Shown: positions 32,729-42,227 of the stretch, in pieces | Layout of the letters: the number at the start of each line of letters is the position of its first letter | Numbering within the stretch: position 1 is the stretch's first letter | Assembly (NCBI GenBank): GCA_022822085.1 | Contig: JAJECK010000115.1 | Location: 1-44,501 of the forward strand | Length of the DNA: 44,501 nt | Source of the DNA: Candidatus Poribacteria bacterium | GTDB taxonomy: Bacteria; Poribacteria; WGA-4E; WGA-3G | Direction of reading: 5' to 3' | Notes under the pieces: model-generated | Told to the model about the DNA's origin: nothing | The model's database searches: none | What the model saw: the letters and a program-made list of their open reading frames with translations, nothing else | Program-made: the position numbers and the translations under genes

Positions 32729-33178
32729 ATGGAAGTCATACTTAAAAAAAGGATTGATGGATTAGGAGCCCCTGGGGATGTATTGAAAGTCGCGGACGGT
32801 TATGCGCGGAACTACTTGCTTCCCATGGATTTGGCAGTGCATGCAACAGAACGAAATCGTAGTTTTCTTGAGCATCAGAAACGAGTCATTGACCAGCAAG
32901 AATCCAAGGATAGAGAACGTGCACAAGAAATTGCCTCACAGATCGTTGATGTTACATGTCATCTCACCAGACGGGCAGGCGAAAATGATCGTTTATTCGG
33001 TTCCGTAACCCCTGCAGACATTGTAGACGCATTGCGTGAGACCTCAAACATTGAAGTCGATCGGCGGGTTATTGAACTTTCAGAACCGATTAGGGAACTC
33101 GGGGCATTTACTGTTACAGCAAAACTACACGCGGATGTATCTGCAGAATTACGTGTCGTTGTGGAGAGGGAAGAATAG
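32729..33178 (+). CDS. rplI: 50S ribosomal protein L9
   Basis: The 149-residue protein has the N-terminal L9 domain MEVILKKRIDGLGAPGDVLKVADGYARNYLLPMDLA, the long connecting helix (about 45-75) and the C-terminal domain with RAGENDRLFGSVTPADIVDAL. It binds 23S rRNA. An upstream in-frame ATG at 32720 would add three residues (MEN). The later start is preferred because the family begins M-(x)-VIL and the length of 149 matches E. coli; neither start has a strong ribosome site. Confidence 0.93.
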   Translation: MEVILKKRIDGLGAPGDVLKVADGYARNYLLPMDLAVHATERNRSFLEHQKRVIDQQESKDRERAQEIASQIVDVTCHLTRRAGENDRLFGSVTPADIVDALRETSNIEVDRRVIELSEPIRELGAFTVTAKLHADVSAELRVVVEREE

Positions 33179-33232
33179 CAATTCTACTTATTTTATAGAC
33201 ATAGGTTCTGTCTGATCGGTGGAGGAATAGTC

Positions 33233-34573
33233 GTGCAAACACCAGCAGTTGATTCCCTTATGGATAAACAAGCTGAACAAGCTGTACTTGGATCGATGAT
33301 GACAGAAAAGTCTATTATTCCCCGTATAGAGACATTACTCGGTTCTACGTCCGATGCTTTTTTCACAACCGATCATCAACTTATCTATACAGCGATTCTT
33401 TCTGTATATAATCGCGTCAATGATGCTGATCCTATACTGGTAGCGAATGAATTGAATCGGACTGAGCAGTTAAACCGTGTCGGTGGTTCAGACTATTTAT
33501 ATGAACTACAAGCCCCGATCGTTGAAACTGAAAGTGCCGAGTTCTACGCAGAAATATTACGAGAGAAAGCAACACGGCGCCGTCTTATCCAAGCGTCTAC
33601 ACAAATTCGCGAACTTGCACACGATGAGAATTTAGAAATTGGTGATGTCCTTGATCAGTCGCAGGAATCTGTATTTGAACTTGGGCAAAATGGTAATAAA
33701 CGCGGGTTTGAACACATTCGTGTTTTGCTCAAAGAGAACATAAATACCATAGAAAAACTCTATCATCGTGAAGATCATCGATATCTGGGAGTTCCAACAG
33801 GTTTCATAGATTTTGATAATCTGACATCTGGTTTACAACCGGGGAATTTTATTATTATAGCTGCTCGACCGAGTATGGGAAAAACGACATTAGTGCTGAA
33901 TATGGCACAAAACATAGCTATAGAACAAAAACTCCCAGTTGCAATCTTTAGCCTTGAAATGCCCTCACAAGATATCGCGCTACGTATGCTCTCAGCTGAG
34001 TCACGAATTGATTTCGGACGTTTACGCACTGGACAGATTAGCGATGAATATTGGGCACCTTTAGGAAGTTGTGCTAGTCGGCTCGGTGAAACCCAAATTT
34101 TAATTAATGACAACCGTGGACTGACGGTACAGGGACTTCGGGCAGAAGCACGGCGTTTGAAAGGAGAATATGACGACCTGGCATTGATAATCATTGACTA
34201 CTTACAACTACTGCGAGGTAGCGGCCGTTACAATGTCCGTGAACAAGAGATTTCTGATATTTCTCGTTCTTTGAAAATACTTGCCTGGGAATTAAATGTC
34301 CCTGTTCTTGCATGCTCACAACTTAACAGAGAGGTAGAACGACGTCCTAACAAACAACCGCAACTCTCAGACTTACGAGAATCCGGGGCGATAGAACAAG
34401 ATGCCGACCTTGTCGCTTTTTTATTCAGAGAAGATTTCTACGAAGAGCAAGAGACTTACACTGACGATTTGGTCGAAGCGTTATTATCTATAAAAAAACA
34501 ACGGAACGGTCCTACTGGAGATGTCCCACTGCATTTTTGCAAAAAACAGATGCGTTTTGAAAATGTAAAATAA
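33233..34573 (+). CDS. dnaB: Replicative DNA helicase DnaB
   Basis: The 446-residue protein has the N-terminal DnaB domain (DKQAEQAVLGSMM...), a linker, and a RecA-type core with Walker A ARPSMGKT (211-218), Walker B LIIIDYLQLL, and SQLNREVERR...DLRESGAIEQDADLV. It unwinds DNA at the replication fork as a hexamer. The start is GTG with GGAGGA 7-8 bases upstream. The rplI-dnaB order is common in bacteria. No intein or split is seen. Confidence 0.95.
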   Translation: MQTPAVDSLMDKQAEQAVLGSMMTEKSIIPRIETLLGSTSDAFFTTDHQLIYTAILSVYNRVNDADPILVANELNRTEQLNRVGGSDYLYELQAPIVETESAEFYAEILREKATRRRLIQASTQIRELAHDENLEIGDVLDQSQESVFELGQNGNKRGFEHIRVLLKENINTIEKLYHREDHRYLGVPTGFIDFDNLTSGLQPGNFIIIAARPSMGKTTLVLNMAQNIAIEQKLPVAIFSLEMPSQDIALRMLSAESRIDFGRLRTGQISDEYWAPLGSCASRLGETQILINDNRGLTVQGLRAEARRLKGEYDDLALIIIDYLQLLRGSGRYNVREQEISDISRSLKILAWELNVPVLACSQLNREVERRPNKQPQLSDLRESGAIEQDADLVAFLFREDFYEEQETYTDDLVEALLSIKKQRNGPTGDVPLHFCKKQMRFENVK

Positions 34574-34599
34574 TTGTCTCCTCTGTTTGGAAGATTTTT

Positions 34600-35424
34600 A
34601 TGTCTCCTCCTAATTCTACGCCAGCACCTTCAAATGGGTTGGCGTTCTTAATAAAAAAACGGATATTTCATTCACTCTCTGAATTAGGTGATGCTTTTCG
34701 TCTGCTTGCCGAAACAATCTTCCAAATCTTTAGACCACCCCTTCAATTTGACTTGTTGATGAAGCAACTGCTACTCATCGGTGTTAATTCATTGGCAGTC
34801 GTCTTGTTATCTGGTTTCTTTACAGGCATGGTATTGGGGGTTCAGGGGTACGTCCAATTGAAACCATACGCAGTTGAAGGATCGGTCGCTCAATTTGTCA
34901 GTGTTTCAGTTGTTAAAGAACTAGGACCCATGATAACAGCTTTTGTTCTTTCTGGACGTATCGGTGCCTCTATAACAGCAGAACTTTCAACTATGAAGGT
35001 TACTGAACAGATTGATGCATTGGAAGTGATGGGCACAAATCCTGTCAAATATCTCGTTGTGCCACGTTTTCTCGCCTGTTCCTTTATGCTCCCAACCCTT
35101 ACAATTTTTTCTACTTTTGCTGGTATTTTCGGTGGATATGTTGCAGTCGTTACGCTCTTCGGTTTCAATGGAGACTTTTACATTCTGCAGGTACAGCGGC
35201 ATCTGTATGTCGGTAGCGTGTTAATTAGTTTAATTAAAGCAACTTCATTTGGGATGGCAATTGCAGCAGTCGGGTGCTACAAAGGTTTCAGCATTTCAAC
35301 CGCTGGAGGGGCAGAAGGTGTTGGAACAGCAACTACAGGTTCTGCAGTCATCTCTCTGATTACGATTTTGATTTTAGACTTTGTTCTAAACCATATACTA
35401 TTTAATGTCTTGGGAATGATCTAA
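34600..35424 (+). CDS. mlaE: MlaE-family ABC transporter permease
   Basis: The 274-residue protein is the membrane subunit of a lipid-transport ABC complex. It has five to six hydrophobic segments and the family stretch VKELGPMITAFVLSGRIGASITAELSTMKVTEQIDALEVMGTNPVKYLVVPR, with the conserved GRxGA and EQIDAL motifs. It works with MlaF and an MCE protein to move phospholipids between the two membranes. The mlaF gene follows after 365 bases, an unusual gap caused by the B3 element. Confidence 0.9.
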   Translation: MSPPNSTPAPSNGLAFLIKKRIFHSLSELGDAFRLLAETIFQIFRPPLQFDLLMKQLLLIGVNSLAVVLLSGFFTGMVLGVQGYVQLKPYAVEGSVAQFVSVSVVKELGPMITAFVLSGRIGASITAELSTMKVTEQIDALEVMGTNPVKYLVVPRFLACSFMLPTLTIFSTFAGIFGGYVAVVTLFGFNGDFYILQVQRHLYVGSVLISLIKATSFGMAIAAVGCYKGFSISTAGGAEGVGTATTGSAVISLITILILDFVLNHILFNVLGMI

Positions 35425-35518
35425 CAATTGATTGACAGGAACAACTAACGATAAAGACTTATGGTAGTTTACTGTGAGTCCGTATTATTATTACAAATAT
35501 TGAATCAAAAATAGCCAG

Positions 35519-35690
35519 ATATCGTCCCTAATGAAGATTAACTTATTAATTGGGTAAGTTTCCTACTAGGCGAGGGCAGTTGTACTCCTGCTAGCGAGGC
35601 GGGGAATGACTAAATGTCATTCATACCGTTGATTTCTTCCTAACCTCGCCACAGGACCAAAATTATTTTTTAATCTTCATACAGGACTAA
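35519..35690 (+). repeat. REP-like unit split by element B3
   Basis: GATATCGTCCCTA (35518-35530) and ACAGGACTAAGAG (35681-35693) rejoin to a copy of the REP-like unit at 12859-12881, with one mismatch in the hairpin arm. The unit is broken in the middle of its loop TAC by B3. The rest of the mlaE-mlaF gap (35425-35789) has no further coding frame or clear promoter. Confidence 0.65.
35531..35680 (+). mobile_element. Nested palindromic element B, copy 3 (150 bp)
   Basis: The element starts ATGAAGATTAACTT and ends TTAATCTTCAT, flanked by A (35530) and A (35681). The empty hairpin at 12862-12874 has the loop TAC, so the central A is duplicated. It shares the inner GAATGAC/GTCATTC palindrome (35604-35622) with copy 1. 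It separates mlaE from mlaF. It is non-coding. Confidence 0.75.
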
Positions 35691-35789
35691 GAGTAGATTA
35701 TCCAATGAGGGGCTTCACAATACAAATCGGCAATGTGAAACTATGTTTAGCGAACAGTTATTTAGCACAACTCGTAAGATATATATACT

Positions 35790-36578
35790 ATGATATCAGT
35801 TAAGAACGTCAAAAAAGCTTTCGGTGAAAAAAAAGTCCTAAATGGTTTAGACCTTGATATCCCTATAGGGGAGACACTTGTAATCATGGGACGAAGCGGT
35901 TGTGGGAAAAGTGTATTACTCAAAATTATCGCTGGACTACTCACAATAGATGAAGGAGAAGTTTGGGTTGATGGAACAGAAATTACGAATCTTAAAAGGA
36001 AACCTTTGAATCAGATTCGTCAAAAAATTGGAATGTTATTTCAGTCGGCAGCGTTATTTGATTCAATGACCGTAGCCGAAAATATAGCATTTATGCTTGA
36101 CCAACATACCGATCTATCACAGCAGGACATGCGGAAGGTCGTTGATGAAAAGTTAAAATTAGTTGATTTAGATGGTGTACAGGAACTACGACCAGCACAA
36201 CTTAGCGGTGGTATGCGAAAACGGGTTGGATTAGCACGGGCACTTGCTTTCAATCCTGAGATCATTTTATACGATGAACCCACAACCGGACTCGACCCAG
36301 TTACCTGTACCGAGATTAATCAGCTGATCCGAGACCTAAATCAGAAACTGCAAGTAACCTCTGTCGTAGTAACACACGATATGCATAGCGCTTTTAGTGT
36401 TGGGACGCTTATGGTGATGCTCCATGAAGGTAAAAAACTGGCATACGGCACTCCTGAGGAAATGATAAATGAAGACAACCCTATTTTACAACAGTTCATC
36501 CTGTTTGGCGCACCAGATCAGATCCTCAACATAGACGACCCAACTTTGAGAAAATATACAGGGAGAGATACTCAATGA
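35790..36578 (+). CDS. mlaF: MlaF-family ABC transporter ATPase
   Basis: The 262-residue ATPase has Walker A GRSGCGKS (34-41), a Q-loop in GMLFQSAALFDSMTVAEN, signature LSGGMRKRVGLARAL, Walker B ILYDEPTTGLDPV and a switch His in VVTHDMHSAF. It powers lipid transport through MlaE. The stop overlaps the start of the next gene (ATGA), indicating tight coupling with the MCE gene. The start follows a long gap that contains element B3. Confidence 0.93.
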   Translation: MISVKNVKKAFGEKKVLNGLDLDIPIGETLVIMGRSGCGKSVLLKIIAGLLTIDEGEVWVDGTEITNLKRKPLNQIRQKIGMLFQSAALFDSMTVAENIAFMLDQHTDLSQQDMRKVVDEKLKLVDLDGVQELRPAQLSGGMRKRVGLARALAFNPEIILYDEPTTGLDPVTCTEINQLIRDLNQKLQVTSVVVTHDMHSAFSVGTLMVMLHEGKKLAYGTPEEMINEDNPILQQFILFGAPDQILNIDDPTLRKYTGRDTQ

Positions 36579-38146
36579 AGCTTTGGAGTCCATCTGTAAA
36601 AGTAGGCCTAATGGTTATTGTAGCTTTTATCCTACTTTCTATACTCCTCATCAATTCTGGAAATTTACCTTGGGGAACACCTGGAGACGAAGTAACTTTT
36701 CAATTTCGTACTGTTAACGGACTATATGTCGGTTCTGGCGTTTTACTATCTGGTGTCTCTATCGGCAAGGTGACCCACATTATACTTCAACCTGAAACAA
36801 ATACTGTTGAAATTAGAGCGCGTGTCAAAAACGCTTTCCAATGGCTTAGAAAAGGCTGCGAGGCACACATTTCAATGAGCGGATTTGTTGGTGAGATATT
36901 TATCTCACTGAAAAATGGTGAGGTAAATAATGAACCACTCCAACCATCCGATCTACCGATTGTCGGTATTGACCCTGTAAATCCGCTGGAATTGCTTGAG
37001 CAAACCAGTTCAGGATTGGGGAAAGCCATAGATTTAACCTCCGCAGCAAACGAACTCCTACAAGCAAATCAGGAAGAAATTCAGCAGGGAATTAAAGAGA
37101 CGAGGGGTTTGGTTGCGCAGACAGGTGAAACACTAAAAAATTTCAATCAGAATATGGACGAAACTGTCAGAATCTTATTGGATCTGGCAGCGAAAAACGA
37201 CAAACGGGTTGGAGATACACTTAATAATATGAACCAACTCTTAACCCAACTCGGAAATGACTCTTTAATCCTTAGCAGCCAAATCAGCGATATAAGTCGT
37301 TCATTGCTCACACTCGTAGACCAAAATTTTCCAAGAGTTAATAGGATATTATCAGATCTACAGCAAGGCACTAACGATTTTCGGCGATTAGCAACACAAT
37401 CCCGACAGGATCTCAGCACAATAAAAACCGATATTACTAACCTGATTGCACAAGGCAGTGCTTTCATTGAAGAGGGTAGTACCGAAATCAAACCTATTAT
37501 CAAAAACCTGCAGACAGCAACAGAGTCACTTTCTACTTTAAATACTAATGTCAACGAAATTTTAGTTGCCATCAAAGAGGGTAAAGGCACAGTCTCACAA
37601 CTCCTGAACAATCCAGAACCGCTTGCTGATGCAAAAGAAACTTTCAATAATCTGAATGAACTTCTGGTAGGACTGACGGATTTCTATGAACAAACAGACC
37701 AACAATTAAAAGGATTTAAATTTCCCGATTTTTCGTGGGATACTGAACTTCAATACCTTAGTCTTGAAGAAAATCTACATACTGAATTTGGATTTTCGCT
37801 TATACCGTTGCCACCATCAAAGAACAGTTACCGTTTTGGGCTCGGTATTCGAGAGGAAAAAATTGGAGTGGAATTCCAATATGCTTACAAATTCACAAAC
37901 TATTTCCGTGGGAGATTCGGATTTATACGTTCTAATGTCGGAGCAGGGGTGGACTTATCAATGTGGCAGCAGAGGTTAGTTCTCGGAATTGAAAGTGTCG
38001 GATTAACACGAGACAGACCTGAACTGAACGCGGAAATGAGTTTCCGATTTTTTCGAGGGAGCCATGTCCTTTTCGGTGTTGAAAATTGGTGGAGTCAGGA
38101 TAGACGTTGGACAGCAGGGCTTAAGCTGATCACAAGTGATTGGTAG
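36575..38146 (+). CDS. mlaD: MCE-domain protein with C-terminal barrel-like region (long MlaD)
   Basis: The 523-residue protein begins with a membrane anchor (about residues 10-30), then an MCE domain (about 40-125, TVNGLYVGSGVLLSGVSIGKVTHI), a long helical, heptad-like region (about 140-350) with repeated Asn/Gln/Leu patterns, and a final 120 residues of strand-rich sequence starting LHTEFGFSLIPLPPS and ending with a Trp. The last region looks like an outer-membrane beta-barrel. A long MlaD joining inner membrane, periplasm and a C-terminal barrel has been reported in diderm Firmicutes such as Veillonella. MlaA, MlaB and MlaC partners are not seen here. Confidence 0.85.
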   Translation: MKLWSPSVKVGLMVIVAFILLSILLINSGNLPWGTPGDEVTFQFRTVNGLYVGSGVLLSGVSIGKVTHIILQPETNTVEIRARVKNAFQWLRKGCEAHISMSGFVGEIFISLKNGEVNNEPLQPSDLPIVGIDPVNPLELLEQTSSGLGKAIDLTSAANELLQANQEEIQQGIKETRGLVAQTGETLKNFNQNMDETVRILLDLAAKNDKRVGDTLNNMNQLLTQLGNDSLILSSQISDISRSLLTLVDQNFPRVNRILSDLQQGTNDFRRLATQSRQDLSTIKTDITNLIAQGSAFIEEGSTEIKPIIKNLQTATESLSTLNTNVNEILVAIKEGKGTVSQLLNNPEPLADAKETFNNLNELLVGLTDFYEQTDQQLKGFKFPDFSWDTELQYLSLEENLHTEFGFSLIPLPPSKNSYRFGLGIREEKIGVEFQYAYKFTNYFRGRFGFIRSNVGAGVDLSMWQQRLVLGIESVGLTRDRPELNAEMSFRFFRGSHVLFGVENWWSQDRRWTAGLKLITSDW

Positions 38147-38181
38147 TAATATGTTCACTGCAGCATAACAGTCCGTTCGGT

Positions 38182-38209
38182 TTGTAAATTCAAGCGTGTT
38201 TGATATAAT
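38182..38209 (+). promoter_or_regulatory. Possible promoter upstream of radA
   Basis: A perfect TATAAT (38204-38209) has TTGTAA (38182-38187) 16 bases upstream, a weak -35 match. The predicted start is at the beginning of the palindromic leader 38216-38310. Confidence 0.4.
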
Positions 38210-38215
38210 CCTTAT

Positions 38216-38310
38216 ACCATTTCTAAATGGTTATGTAGCATTATTTGTCCGTCGGGTTTCGTTCCTCAACCCGACCTACAGTTTATTATTGCAATATGTC
38301 ATTTAGAAAT
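38216..38310. repeat. Palindromic element in the radA leader
   Basis: The outer 11-bp inverted repeats ATTTCTAAATG (38219-38229) and CATTTAGAAAT (38300-38310) enclose a strong GTCGGGTT (38251-38258) / AACCCGAC (38268-38275) hairpin. A local ACCATTT/AAATGGT dyad occurs at 38216-38231. It lies between the promoter-like sequence and radA, so it would be transcribed into the leader. It could be a MITE or an RNA structure. Confidence 0.55.
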
Positions 38311-38336
38311 CGTATTAATAGGGATAAACAGATGTT

Positions 38337-39698
38337 ATGGCACAGTCAAAACATAAATTCGTTTGTCAAGAATGTGGGTATACAACGCCGAGAGGACTTG
38401 GAAAATGTCCCGGATGTCAGTCTTGGAAAAGTTTCGTTGAAGAGACAGAAATCGTTGCCACATCACCTTTACATAGAAGTATCGGTCAACTTTCAAATAA
38501 ACCTGAAGCAATTTCTGACGTTAAAACAGAAGACATAGAACGACAACTCACTGGGATGCCAGAGTTTGACAGGGTATTAGGAGGCGGTATTGTCCAAGGA
38601 TCTGTAATTCTTATCGGAGGTGACCCTGGAATCGGTAAATCAACGCTATTGCTACAAGCAAGCGATGCTCTAAGCCGTAAATACGGAAACGTACTCTATG
38701 TTACTGGCGAGGAATCGATAAATCAAACGAAAATACGATCAAACAGACTTGAGGTGGCTTCCGATAACCTCTATGTTCTCTGTGAAAATAATTTAGAACT
38801 CATTGAGAAGCAGATTGTAAAACTTCAACCGAAAGCAGTTGTGATTGACTCCATCCAATCAGTCTATCTTACGGAATTTCAATCTGCGCCAGGGAGCATA
38901 ACACAGATACGTGAATGTGCTGCCCAACTATTGATATGTGCTAAAAATCATAATATACCGATTTTCCTCGTCGGACATGTTACAAAAGAGGGAACATTAG
39001 CCGGTCCACGTGTTTTGGAACACATAGTGGATACTGTGCTATATTTTGAAGGAGAACGACACCATATATACCGTGTCCTCCGTGCGATAAAAAACCGATT
39101 CGGTTCAACAAATGAACTCGGAATCTTTGAAATGCAGAACAAGGGACTCGTAGATGTCAAAAATCCCTCACAACTCTTTTTAAGCGATAGAGAGGAAGAA
39201 ATCTCTGGTTCTGTTGTCGTGCCAAGTATGGAAGGGACACGTCCACTGCTATTGGAAGTACAGGCATTGGTTTCCCCAACTCACTATGGAACACCACGAA
39301 ACACAGCAACAGGAATTGATCGAAACCGTGTCGCACTCCTGATTGCAGTGTTGAACAAACGAATCGGATTGGACATTGGGGACGCAGATGTTTTTGTGAA
39401 CATTACGGGCGGATTACGAGTTGATGAACCTGCAATAGACCTCGGTGTGTTGATGGCTATTGTCTCTAACCACCGAAACATTCCTATTGACCCTCACACG
39501 GTTGTCATCGGTGAAGTCGGTTTAGGTGGAGAAATTAGACCGGTACCGCATCTTGACACACGCATACGAGAAGCAGCGAAATTGGGATTCAATCGTGCCA
39601 TTTTTCCTGAATACCATCAGAAAGGATTAGAAATCAATGAGAAAATTGAACTCATTGGCGTGAAGAATATTTATGACAGTTTAAGTAATTTATTGTGA
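38337..39698 (+). CDS. radA: DNA repair protein RadA
   Basis: The 453-residue protein has the N-terminal zinc finger CQECGYTTPRGLGKCPGC, a RecA-like core with Walker A GGDPGIGKST, the RadA-specific KNRFGS motif, and a Lon-like C-terminal domain (GIDRNRVALLIAVLNKRIG and GEVGLGGEIRPVPH). It promotes branch migration during recombinational repair. The start lies downstream of the palindrome 38216-38310; no strong ribosome site is seen. Its position before a yacL-like gene recalls radA-disA-yacL in Bacillus; disA is absent. Confidence 0.95.
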   Translation: MAQSKHKFVCQECGYTTPRGLGKCPGCQSWKSFVEETEIVATSPLHRSIGQLSNKPEAISDVKTEDIERQLTGMPEFDRVLGGGIVQGSVILIGGDPGIGKSTLLLQASDALSRKYGNVLYVTGEESINQTKIRSNRLEVASDNLYVLCENNLELIEKQIVKLQPKAVVIDSIQSVYLTEFQSAPGSITQIRECAAQLLICAKNHNIPIFLVGHVTKEGTLAGPRVLEHIVDTVLYFEGERHHIYRVLRAIKNRFGSTNELGIFEMQNKGLVDVKNPSQLFLSDREEEISGSVVVPSMEGTRPLLLEVQALVSPTHYGTPRNTATGIDRNRVALLIAVLNKRIGLDIGDADVFVNITGGLRVDEPAIDLGVLMAIVSNHRNIPIDPHTVVIGEVGLGGEIRPVPHLDTRIREAAKLGFNRAIFPEYHQKGLEINEKIELIGVKNIYDSLSNLL

Positions 39699-39950
39699 CT
39701 CTAACTCATACAGCAGCAAATTCCGTTTGCACACAGTTCAAACAATCTTACATGTGTTATTAGTCTTAATCGTGATCCAGAATACAATGCCAGAAACTGA
39801 GATAGACGATTAAAACCAAAATTGTTCCGTAGATCAATGTGTAAGATTTGATCAGATATCCTCTTGCGTATATAATACCGAGAAGATTATGGAACAATCA
39901 TCTAAAGCGATGAAAACATTTCACCGCTGCATCCAGTAGAATAAAGAACT
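39699..39950. other. Gap between radA and the yacL-like gene
   Basis: No coding frame or repeat is apparent in these 252 bases apart from the promoter at 39848-39876. Confidence 0.5.
39848..39876 (+). promoter_or_regulatory. Promoter upstream of the yacL-like gene
   Basis: TTGATC (39848-39853) and a perfect TATAAT (39871-39876) are separated by 17 bases. The start near 39883 lies 68 bases before the ATG at 39951. Confidence 0.6.
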
Positions 39951-40985
39951 ATGCAAATTTGGGTAATTCGTATCATATTTGTAGTTGGTAGTACTGTCAC
40001 CTGTTATTTAATAACAAAAGACTTAATAGATGGTTTTGTTGGCTTTATTATTGCATTTATACTTGTTATTATTGAAGGACTTCTCCATGTATCTAAAGCC
40101 CGAAAATATGTTGCAAGTGTCGTTGGATTGGTATTCGGACTGTTAATTTCTTGGGGCGGGTTGTATCTCCTCAAACAAACCGATTCAATCCTCATTCAAA
40201 ATGAACTTACATTGTCTGGTCTTATACAGGTTTCAATTATTCTCGGATTTGGCTATATTGGCATGGTAGGTGGATACTACATCTCTGAGAGTGTGCCTAT
40301 TGTCCGATTGTTCAATTCTTATCGTTACACACAGATGGGAACACCTTATGCAACTAATGATTCAAACGGCTTTAAACTATTGGATACAAGCGTTATCATT
40401 GATGGACGTATCCTTGAGATCTGTGAGACACAATTTATTGATGGGACCTTGTTGATCCCACGGTTTGTTCTAAATGAACTTCAACATATTGCGGATTCTA
40501 CTGATATATTACGGAGAAATAAGGGACGACGAGGTTTTGATATTCTCCGTTCCCTTCAAAACAGTCCATCTATCGCAGTAGAAATCATAGAAGAAGATGT
40601 GCCACACGTTGAGGAAGTGGACGCGAAACTTGTACACCTTGCACGGAAACACTATGCCAAAATTATCACGAATGATCTGAACCTAAACAAAGTCGCTGAG
40701 TTGCAGGGTGTTACTGTACTAAACATTAACGAGTTAGCAAATGCGATCCGTCCAATTGTGGTTGCCGGTGAAATCATACAGGTCCATCTACAGAAAGTTG
40801 GTAAAGAACCAAACCAGGGTGTAGGTTATCTTGATGATGGAACAATGGTTATCGTTGAAGATGGAAAGTCTTATATCGGACAAACAATTGACGTAGTCGT
40901 CACACAGATGTTGCGAACCAGCACTGGACAGATGATTTTTGCTCGAAATGCTGACGAATCGTCGTCTGAGAAAGGGTTCCGATGA
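39951..40985 (+). CDS. YacL-like integral membrane PIN/TRAM-domain protein
   Basis: The 344-residue protein has three to four N-terminal membrane helices (about 1-115), a PIN nuclease-like domain (about 145-255, [24 protein letters not shown], acidic [16 protein letters not shown] and [11 protein letters not shown]) and a C-terminal TRAM domain (about 270-340, [16 protein letters not shown]). The PIN acidic residues D and E are kept, so nuclease activity is possible. This is the layout of Bacillus YacL. Its neighbours radA and ispD are the same as there. The stop overlaps the ispD start (ATGA). Confidence 0.88.
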   Translation: MQIWVIRIIFVVGSTVTCYLITKDLIDGFVGFIIAFILVIIEGLLHVSKARKYVASVVGLVFGLLISWGGLYLLKQTDSILIQNELTLSGLIQVSIILGFGYIGMVGGYYISESVPIVRLFNSYRYTQMGTPYATNDSNGFKLLDTSVIIDGRILEICETQFIDGTLLIPRFVLNELQHIADSTDILRRNKGRRGFDILRSLQNSPSIAVEIIEEDVPHVEEVDAKLVHLARKHYAKIITNDLNLNKVAELQGVTVLNINELANAIRPIVVAGEIIQVHLQKVGKEPNQGVGYLDDGTMVIVEDGKSYIGQTIDVVVTQMLRTSTGQMIFARNADESSSEKGFR

Positions 40986-41692
40986 GATGGCAGCAGATGA
41001 ACAACAAAATCTCTGTCCTAATTCCGGCTGCCGGTCAAGGCAAGCGGATGGAAACGTCTGTAAAAAAACCGTATCTAATGTTAGGCGATAAACCGATCTT
41101 ATCTCATACAATTGAGCACTTTGAGCAGAACAGTGTCATTGACGAGATCATTGTTATTGTAGACGAATCCGATTTCACAATCTGCAACGAACATGTGATT
41201 GTTCCTTTTCGATTTAAGAAGACACGAGAATTGATTTCAGGTGGCGAGACGCGTCAAGCTTCTGTATTCAACGGACTTCAGACACTATCAGACGATGTTG
41301 ATTATGTTGTCATCCATGATGGCGTACGTCCGTTTATAAATGACGATATTATATTCCGATGTCTTGAAGCCACATCGGAATGCGGGGCAAGTGTTGCTGC
41401 CGTGCCGGTAAAAGAAACTATTAAAGTCGCAAACAAGAATCAATACATAAACTATACACCTGAACGTGAACTGTTGTGGCGAGTTCAGACACCGCAAGTT
41501 TTTCGGAAATCGTTACTTGTCGAAGCACATAATAAAGCTATACAGGATGGAATAAATGCACCCGACGATGCAACATTAGTAGAAAAACTTGGTGTCCCGG
41601 TAAAACTCGTCATGGGGAGTTACAAGAATGTGAAACTTACAACTCCAGAGGATTTGAGATTTGCCGAAACTTTGCTAAATGACAGAAGATAA
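40982..41692 (+). CDS. ispD: 2-C-methyl-D-erythritol 4-phosphate cytidylyltransferase
   Basis: The 236-residue enzyme joins MEP with CTP in the MEP isoprenoid pathway. It has the nucleotide-binding PAAGQGKRM, the VIHDGVRPF loop, VPVKETIKV and WRVQTPQVF...[10 protein letters not shown], all typical of IspD. AAAGGG lies 5-6 bases before ATG 40982; a later ATG at 40997 has no ribosome site. It overlaps the upstream gene by 4 bases and is followed by ispF after 22 bases. Confidence 0.94.
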   Translation: MRWQQMNNKISVLIPAAGQGKRMETSVKKPYLMLGDKPILSHTIEHFEQNSVIDEIIVIVDESDFTICNEHVIVPFRFKKTRELISGGETRQASVFNGLQTLSDDVDYVVIHDGVRPFINDDIIFRCLEATSECGASVAAVPVKETIKVANKNQYINYTPERELLWRVQTPQVFRKSLLVEAHNKAIQDGINAPDDATLVEKLGVPVKLVMGSYKNVKLTTPEDLRFAETLLNDRR

Positions 41693-41714
41693 GGTATAAT
41701 AAATTGGACAAAAG

Positions 41715-42224
41715 ATGCGGATAGGGATAGGATACGACGTTCATCAACTTGTTGAAAATCGAAAATTGATTTTGGGTGGTGTAGAAATCCCATATCACTT
41801 AGGTCTATTTGGACATTCGGATGCAGATGTGTTGACGCACGCGATCTGTGATGCGATTTTAGGGGCAGCTGCATTAGGAGATATTGGCACACACTTTCCC
41901 GATACAGACGACAGTTATGCAGGAATGGACAGCCAATTTTTCCTACGATCCATCGCAGCAAAAGTCAGGGCACTAAATTACAAAATTGAAAATGTTGATA
42001 GCACAGTGATCGCACAAAAACCTAAACTCGCACCGTATATCTTACAAATGCGACAGATTCTCGCAAAAACATTAGGTATATCGGAAGTACAAGTCAACGT
42101 AAAAGCAACTACTACAGAGGGGTTAGGGGTCGTTGGAAAAGGTAAAGCAATAGTCGCACAAGCTACTGTTTGTCTTACGAAAGATAAATTGTCAACACGG
42201 TTTTTATCATATACAAAGGAATAG
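41715..42224 (+). CDS. ispF: 2-C-methyl-D-erythritol 2,4-cyclodiphosphate synthase
   Basis: The 169-residue protein has GIGYDVHQL (zinc ligands D and H), [31 protein letters not shown], and the C-terminal [15 protein letters not shown]. These are the hallmarks of IspF, which cyclises CDP-ME2P in the MEP pathway. The C-terminus is about ten residues longer than the usual ~158. It follows ispD directly and precedes cysS by 3 bases. Confidence 0.95.
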   Translation: MRIGIGYDVHQLVENRKLILGGVEIPYHLGLFGHSDADVLTHAICDAILGAAALGDIGTHFPDTDDSYAGMDSQFFLRSIAAKVRALNYKIENVDSTVIAQKPKLAPYILQMRQILAKTLGISEVQVNVKATTTEGLGVVGKGKAIVAQATVCLTKDKLSTRFLSYTKE

Positions 42225-42227
42225 TGA

